A stretch of DNA of 28,323 bases from Microbotryum silenes-acaulis (Eukaryota > Basidiomycota > Microbotryomycetes > Microbotryales > Microbotryaceae). Positions within the stretch are counted from its first letter, which is position 1. Every line of letters starts with the position of its first letter. The notes below the pieces were generated by a model. It saw only the letters and a program-made list of their open reading frames with translations, was not told where the DNA came from and searched no databases. Both the position numbers and the translations under genes were made by a program. Shown here one piece after another: positions 23,246 through 28,323 of this stretch. The stretch covers positions 1-28,323 of the forward strand of contig QPFY01000056.1 of the NCBI GenBank assembly GCA_003665825.1. Reading direction: 5' to 3'.

Positions 23246-24265
23246 AGCTGAGTGTGAGCACCTGTTTTTGCAATAAACGAAGTACGCAGCCGCTTCATCC
23301 CAAAAGGTGGCCGGCAGATGGGAGTCAGCAAGGAGGGCGAGGATGCCCTCGACAATGGAGAGATTGACACGTTCGGCACGACCGTTTTTGCTGAGGTGTG
23401 TAGGGGATAGAGTATTGACGACGAATGCCCCTGGACTTGCAGAACTCCGTGAATGCGTTCGATCGGTACTCCCCGCCGTTGTCAGTGCGAAGGGTTTTTA
23501 AACGCGCGTTCGTCTCTAACTCCACTTCGGCGAGCCAAGTCTGGAAGGTCGGGAAGACGTCGCTTTTGTGATCGATCGCGTATGCCCAGAGTTTGCGAGA
23601 GTGGTCGTCAAGAAATGTGACAAGGTAGCGCTTCCCGGTCAAGGACGGAGTGGGGAACGAAAGACATCGCTGTGCACGAGGCCGAGTCTCTCGGGGGAAT
23701 GCGACTCAGAGTCGGGAAAAGGAAGACGGTGGCCTTTGGAACCAAGGCAAGCATTGCAAACAAACTCCTCTACGTCTTTGTCACTGTACCCGGCCCCAAA
23801 CCCGTCCAGCAAACCTGCGGCGATCATCTTCTGTATAGAGGATGGGGCAAGATGGCCGAGGCAGCGGTGAAGGGTAAGCAGGGGCACGGTAGACTCAGAA
23901 CGCGAGAGAAGGGCAAGCTGCTGACACTTGGTGTGATCCGCGTCCAAAAGGTAGAGACCGTCGTTAACCCTGGTACCGTGAGCAATGGCCTGGCCGTCCT
24001 TGGCGATGTCGATGCCGTCGCTGGTGAAGGCGAGTCGAACGCGGTCGGTGTCGCAGAGGCGAGAAACAGAGAGGAGGTTGACGTGGAGGCCCGGCGTGTG
24101 CAGAACGCCACGCAGCGTGATCGGATGTCCGGTCTTGGCAACGAACGCTACGTCCCCCATACCAATGGCCGTGATACCGCCGGCGATGCCGCCGATCTTG
24201 GTGTGCGCCGTCTGGCGATAAGCCGTGAATAGAGAGCGATCGGCGACCATGTGTGCCGTGAGTCG
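23246..24265 (-). pseudogene. pol: Protease and integrase of element N, frameshifted
   Basis: The open pieces are 23639-24250 (203 codons: protease C-terminal part, HHCC finger, up to HSDV) and 23325-23642 (integrase core [16 protein letters not shown] to YTPQQ). The catalytic residues are Asp 23666-23668, Asp 23481-23483 and Glu 23372-23374. Their spacing is one base too long because of an extra T in the run at 23385-23389. One G is missing near 23663. At the protease active site a 7-bp deletion near 24260 (GCGCCCG absent) removes the Gly of DSG and shifts the frame. Confidence 0.9.
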
Positions 24266-25325
24266 ACTACAAAGGCGTCAGTCGGGAGTTGCCGGCGAGC
24301 GAACAGGCAGGAGGCGAAATAGCCGATGTTAGGCTGTTGAGCGGCGGGGAGAGACGTGTCGTCCTGGTTGTCGTCGCCGGTGTGTTTCTGTTCGCCCCGG
24401 TGCTTGCAGTCGAGGGCCCAGTGACCTTTCTTGTGGCAGCGGCGGCAGGGCCGGCGGGCGGGTGTGTCGCCCGTGAGGTGCAGTCGCGCAGACGGTGGCC
24501 GGGGCGCGGCAGGCGGGACAAGGGGAGGCGGTGGCGAGCATGGCCGAGTGCGATGACGAGAGTCCCGCGAGCGAAGCTGGATGCGAATGCGATCCGTCAG
24601 CGTCGTGAGTTCCGGGAGGTCGCGTTGGTTGCGCTGCTCGTCCGTGAACGTGAGTCGGAAGCTGTCGAGGCAGGGTGGACCATGGCGAGCACGTGAGTGG
24701 CGAGCACGTCGTTGAGCGAGGTTTTGGCGTCGCGGATTTCCTGCGCGATCGACATGTATTCACGGAGCCACGTGTCGTACGCCTCGACGGAGGCAGGCAT
24801 CTTCCTGAAGTCCCAAAGGCGGGCGAACAACTCGAGGGTACGAGTGGCGTCGTCCGGTGCGAAACGAGCCTTGAGTGCGGCGAAGATGCGTGGTGCCGAC
24901 AGGTCGTCGCTGGGGATGGTGTCGAGGGTGGCTGAGACGTCGGCTGAGTCGATCGAGCCAACGATGATTTCACGCGCGGCGTCGTCACGGGCGGCAAGCT
25001 GGTCGGCCGTCCACGTCGGGGGAATGACACCGTCAAGAACGTAACCACGGGCTTGATTTGGAAGCGCGAGACGGAGTTGACGTAACCAGTTTGTAAACGA
25101 CTTAGGGCCGTCAAGGCGAGCGTGCTTGGGGAACACGACTTTTGATGCGGTGGCGGTGTTTGCCTGCGTGGCAGTGACGGGCGGGGAGGCGGCGGCGGCG
25201 GCAGGGGGCTGTGAGGCCTGTAGAGCGGCAAGCTGTGCCTGTAGCGTGGCGATTTGCACGCTGATCGAAGGGTCAGGGGAGCTGATGTCCCTGGGGGGCG
25301 AAGGCGGGGCGGGGGAGCTGTCCAT
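24266..25325 (-). pseudogene. gag: Gag region of element N, C-terminal half frameshifted
   Basis: ATG is at 25325. The frame is open for about 216 codons in the true phase, covering the N-terminal Pro-rich part, the heptad-like segment and the capsid region down to [13 protein letters not shown], and then a missing G near 24677 shifts it. Further single-base losses lie near 24568, 24502 and 24450, around the zinc knuckles (24406-24520). Compared with the array copies it has one Ala fewer in the Ala run and several substitutions, for example QARGYVLDG for QVRGYVLDG. Confidence 0.9.
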
Positions 25326-25393
25326 GCTGCGATGGTGCGATGGGCTGGGGCGGCTCGAGTGGCTGGGCTCGAGGGAAAAATTTCAAGCGGCGG

Positions 25394-25418
25394 GCTGGTA
25401 GCTCGTGGGCTTATAACC
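25394..25418 (-). promoter_or_regulatory. Putative primer-binding site, element N
   Basis: The same tRNA-half-like 25 bases as the array copies although the neighbouring leader differs (AAAAATTTCAAGC against AAAATGCAAGC). Conservation against a changed flank supports function. Confidence 0.6.
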
Positions 25419-25740
25419 TATTCGATCAACTCTACTACGTCAGCGATGTAGTTATAGCCAAGAGTGATCATTTCAACATAACCTATTCGATCAACTCTAC
25501 TACGTCAGCGATGTAGTTATAGCAAGAGTGATGAATAGGAATCTAACAGTAAGGGAGCCGCGCGCCCCAAGTCCTCAGCCAGCGAGCCTCGGGGCTGAGC
25601 CAATGTGCCAGGCTCGCTGCGCGCGCCTAAGTCCTGGGGCCGATGCGCCCGGCTCGCTCCGCGCGCCAACTCCTGGGCCGATGCGCCCGGCTCGCTCCGC
25701 GCCCTAAGTCCTGACCCGAGCGGAGAGTGGATTCCTCACA
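25419..25740 (-). repeat. LTR of N, 5' LTR (322 bp)
   Basis: Same length and structure as the LTR at 20540-20861. Differences by eye are one extra A in the spacer, one missing C in ATAGCAAGAG, one extra G in CCTGGGGCC, C for T in GCGCCAACTCC and one base lost in CGCGCCCTAAG. It joins GTAAC directly at its right edge. Confidence 0.95.
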
Positions 25741-25745
25741 GTAAC
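25741..25745. repeat. Target-site duplication GTAAC, right side of nested element N
   Basis: The second copy of GTAAC; the sequence continues as CGGTGAAGATCACGCG, the remainder of the interrupted integrase C-terminal codons of copy E. Confidence 0.93.
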
Positions 25746-27960
25746 CGGTGAAGATCACGCGCGCGGCCTTGGGGTCGAGCTTGCTGCGAAGGTTCGGCGC
25801 GACCGTGAGCCAGGCCGCGCAGCCGAACGGGTGGAGGGCGGTGGCGGTGGTGCGTTGGCCGTTCCAAACGGATTCTGGAGTCTGTTTGGCCAAAGCTGAG
25901 TGTGAGCACCTGTTTTTGCAATAAACGAAGTATGCAGCCGCTTCATCCCAAAAGGTGGCCGGCAGATGGGAGTCAGCAAGGAGGCAAGGACCCCTCGACG
26001 ATGGAGAGATTTGACACGTTCGGCACGACCGTTTTGCTGAGGTGTGTAGGGGATAGAATATTGACGACGAATACCCCTGGACTTGCAGAACTCCGTGAAT
26101 GCGTTCGATTGGTACTCCCCGCCGTTGTCGTGCGAAGGGTTTTTAAACGCTCGTTCGTCTCTAACTCCACTTCGGCGAGCCAAGTCTGGAAGGTCGGGAA
26201 GACGTCGCTTTTGTGATCGATCGCGTATGCCCAGAGTTTGCGAGAGTGGTCGTCAAGAAATGTGACAAGGTAGCGCTTCCCGGTCAAGGACGGAGTGGGA
26301 ACGAAAGGACATCGCTGTGCACGAGGCCGAGTCTTTCGGGGAATGCGACTCAGAGTCGGGAAAAGGAAGACGGTGGCCTTTGGAACCAAGGCAAGCATTG
26401 CAAACAAACTCCTCTACGTCTTTGTCACTGTACCCGGCCCCAAACCCGTCCAGCAAACCTGCGGCGATCATCTTCTGTATAGAGGATGGGGCAAGATGGC
26501 CGAGGCAGCGGTGAAGGGTAAGCAGGGGCACGGTCGACTCAGAACGCGAGAGAAAGGCAAGCTGCTGACACTTGGTGTGGTCCGCGTCCAAAAGGTAGAG
26601 ACCGTCGTTAACCCTGGTACCGTGAGCAATGGCCTGGCCGTCCTTGGCGATGTCGATGCCGTCGCTGGTGAAGGCGAGTCGAACGCGGTCGTGTCGCAGA
26701 GGCGAGAGACGGAGAGGAGGTTGACGTGGAGGCCCGGCGTGTGCAGAACGCCACGCAGCGTGATCGGATGTCCGGTCTTGGCAACGAACGCTACGTCCCC
26801 CATGCCGATGGCCGTGATACCGCCAATGCCGCCGATCTTGGTGCGCGCCGTCTGGCGATAAGCGTGAATAGAGAACGATCGGCGACCATGTGTGCCGTGG
26901 CGCCCGAGTCGACTACAAAGGCATCAGTCGGGAGTTGCGGCGAGCGAACAGGCAGGAGGCGAAATAGCCGACGTTAGGCTGTTGAGCGGCGGGGAGAGAC
27001 ATGTCGTCCTGGTTGTCGTCGCCGGTGTGTTTTTGTTCGCCCGGTGCTTGCAGTCGAGGGCCCAGTGCCCTTCTTGTGGCAGCGGCGGCAGGGGCCGGCG
27101 GGCGGGTGTTTCGCCCGTGAGGTGCAGTCGCGCAGCGGTGGCCGGGGCGCGGCAGGCGGGACAAGGGGAGGCGGTGGCGAGCATGGCCGAGTGTGATGAC
27201 GAGAGTCCCGCGAGCGAAGCTGGATGCGAATGCGATCCGTCAGCGTCGTGAGTTCCGGGAGGTCGCGTTGGTTGCGCTGCTCGTCCGTGAATGTGAGGCG
27301 GAAGCTGTCGAGGCAAGGTGGGACCATGGCGAGCACGTGAGTGGCGAGCACGTCGTTGAGCGAGGTTTTGGCGTCGCGGATTTCCTGCGCGATCGACATG
27401 TATTCGCGAGCCAGGTGTCGTACGCCTCGACGGAGGCAGGCATCTTCCTGAAATCCAAAGGCGGGCGAACAACTCGAGGGTGCGAGTGGCGTCGTCCGGT
27501 GCGAAACGAGCCTTGAGTGCGGCGAAGATGCGTGGTGCCGACAGGTCGTCGCTGGGGATGGTGTCGAGGGTGGCTGAGACGTCGGCGGAGTCGATCGAGC
27601 CAACGATGATTTCCCGCGCGGCGTCGTCACGGGCGGCAAGCTGTCAGCCGTCCATGTCGGGGATGACACCGTCAAGAACGTAACCACGGACTTGATTTGG
27701 AAGCGCGAGACGGAGTTGACGTAACCAGTTCGTAAACGACTTAGGCCGTCAAGACGAGCGTGCTTGGGAACACGACTTTGATGCGGTGGCGGTGTTTGCC
27801 TGCGTGGCAGTGACGGGCGGGGTGGCGGCGCGGCGCGGCAGGGGCGGTGAGGCCTGTAGAGCGGCAAGCTGTGCCTGTAGCGTGGCGATTTGCACGCTGA
27901 TCGAAGGTCAGGGGAGCTGGTGTCCCTGGGAGGCGAGGGCGGGGCGGGGGAGCTGTCCAT
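25746..27960 (-). pseudogene. gag: 5' half of copy E: Gag, protease, integrase core
   Basis: The Gag ATG is at 27960. The knuckle Cys codons span 27050-27163, but a base is lost inside knuckle 1 (GCAGCGGTGG for GCAGGCGGTGG). The protease Asp is at 26908-26910. The integrase triad is at 26311-26313, 26127-26129 and 26019-26021. More than a dozen single-base losses are scattered here, mostly one base from a G or C run, so no domain is fully open. Translation reaching the N insertion would read from IFTGY into the LTR of N. Confidence 0.88.
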
Positions 27961-28027
27961 GCTGCGATGGTGCGATGGGCTGGGGCGGCTCGAGTGGCTG
28001 GGCTCGAGGGAAAATGCAAGCGGCGGG

Positions 28028-28052
28028 GCTGGTAGCTCGTGGGCTTATAACC
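28028..28052 (-). promoter_or_regulatory. Putative primer-binding site, copy E
   Basis: Identical 25 bases next to LTR5, retained although the rest of the 5' half of copy E is full of indels. Confidence 0.55.
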
Positions 28053-28323
28053 TATTCGATCAACTCTACTACGTCAGCGATGTAGTTATAGCAAGAGTGA
28101 TGAATCTCATTTAACATACCTATTCGATCACTCTACTACGTCAGCGATGTAGTTATAGCCAAGAGTGATGAATAGGAAGCTAACAGTAAGGGAGCCGCGC
28201 GCCCCAAGTCCTCAGCCAGGGAGCCTCGGGGCTGAGCCAATGTGCCAGGCTCGCTGCGCGCGCCTAAGTCCCAGGCTCGCTCCGCGCGCCAAGTCTGGGC
28301 CGATGTGCCCGGCTCGCTCCGCG
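28053..28323 (-). repeat. LTR5, long type, truncated by the window end
   Basis: It begins TATTCGATC and shows the duplicated 70-bp segment and the extra short U3 unit (CTAAGTCCCAGGCTCGCTCC) typical of LTR1 and LTR3. Small losses occur at ATAGCAAGAG, CATTTAACAT and GATCACTCT. The U3 end and whatever follows lie outside the window. Confidence 0.9.

Larger units (their letters stand above)
20540..25740 (-). mobile_element. Nested full-length Ty1/copia element N (5,201 bp)
   Basis: It is a complete element with 322-bp LTRs at both ends, an internal region of 4,557 bp, and a 5-bp target duplication, inserted in the pol gene of copy E in the same orientation. N belongs to the same family but is a distinct subfamily member: it carries substitutions absent from A to E, such as [10 protein letters not shown] for [10 protein letters not shown], and a 6-bp shorter spacer in the LTR repeat. 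By eye its two LTRs differ by four single-base indels and one substitution, so it inserted recently relative to the divergence of its subfamily. Confidence 0.95.

Overview
The window is a block of Ty1/copia-type LTR retrotransposon sequence, and I see no host gene, rRNA, tRNA gene, CRISPR array or bacterial feature. It is GC-rich and eukaryotic. Every element runs on the minus strand. The very high GC, the intronless single-ORF gag-pol of about 1,500 codons and the copia-type Gag suggest a fungus, perhaps a GC-rich basidiomycete, but no host gene is present to confirm this.

Layout, left to right on the plus strand (each element reads right to left): copy A internal region (1-3473, cut by the window edge inside RT); LTR1 (3474-3828); copy B (3829-8399); LTR2 (8400-8658); copy C (8659-13225); LTR3 (13226-13578); copy D (13579-18130); LTR4 (18131-18370); copy E (18371-20539 and 25741-28052); LTR5 (28053 to the window end). 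Adjacent copies share one LTR, so this is a head-to-tail LTR-internal-LTR-internal array. LTRs alternate long, short, long, short, long, which implies a dimeric higher-order repeat of about 9.7 kb.

Copy E is interrupted by a complete, slightly diverged sister element N (20540-25740, 5,201 bp). N has two 322-bp LTRs and is flanked by a 5-bp target duplication, GTAAC. It sits in the codons for the integrase C-terminal IFTGY motif, in the same orientation as the array.

Each copy encodes Gag (copia-type, two CCHC knuckles), an aspartic protease (DSG), an integrase (HHCC finger and D-D-35-E), a reverse transcriptase (YVDD) and RNase H, in copia order. Gag and Pol are designed as one continuous frame. 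Every copy is broken by single-base indels, mostly in homopolymers or GC-rich runs. Base substitutions among copies A to E are rare, so many breaks may be assembly or polishing errors. The frame runs through the polypurine tract into the 3' LTR, and the leader carries a sequence resembling the complement of a 5' tRNA half, suggesting copia/Ty5-style half-tRNA priming.

Most notable points: the shared-LTR array with alternating LTR types, the nested self-insertion with a clean TSD, the mosaic divergence of N, the probable half-tRNA primer site, the 13-codon LTR repeat that prolongs the polyprotein, and copy-specific lesions (111-bp duplication in A, protease active-site deletion in N, loss of an RNase H aspartate in E).
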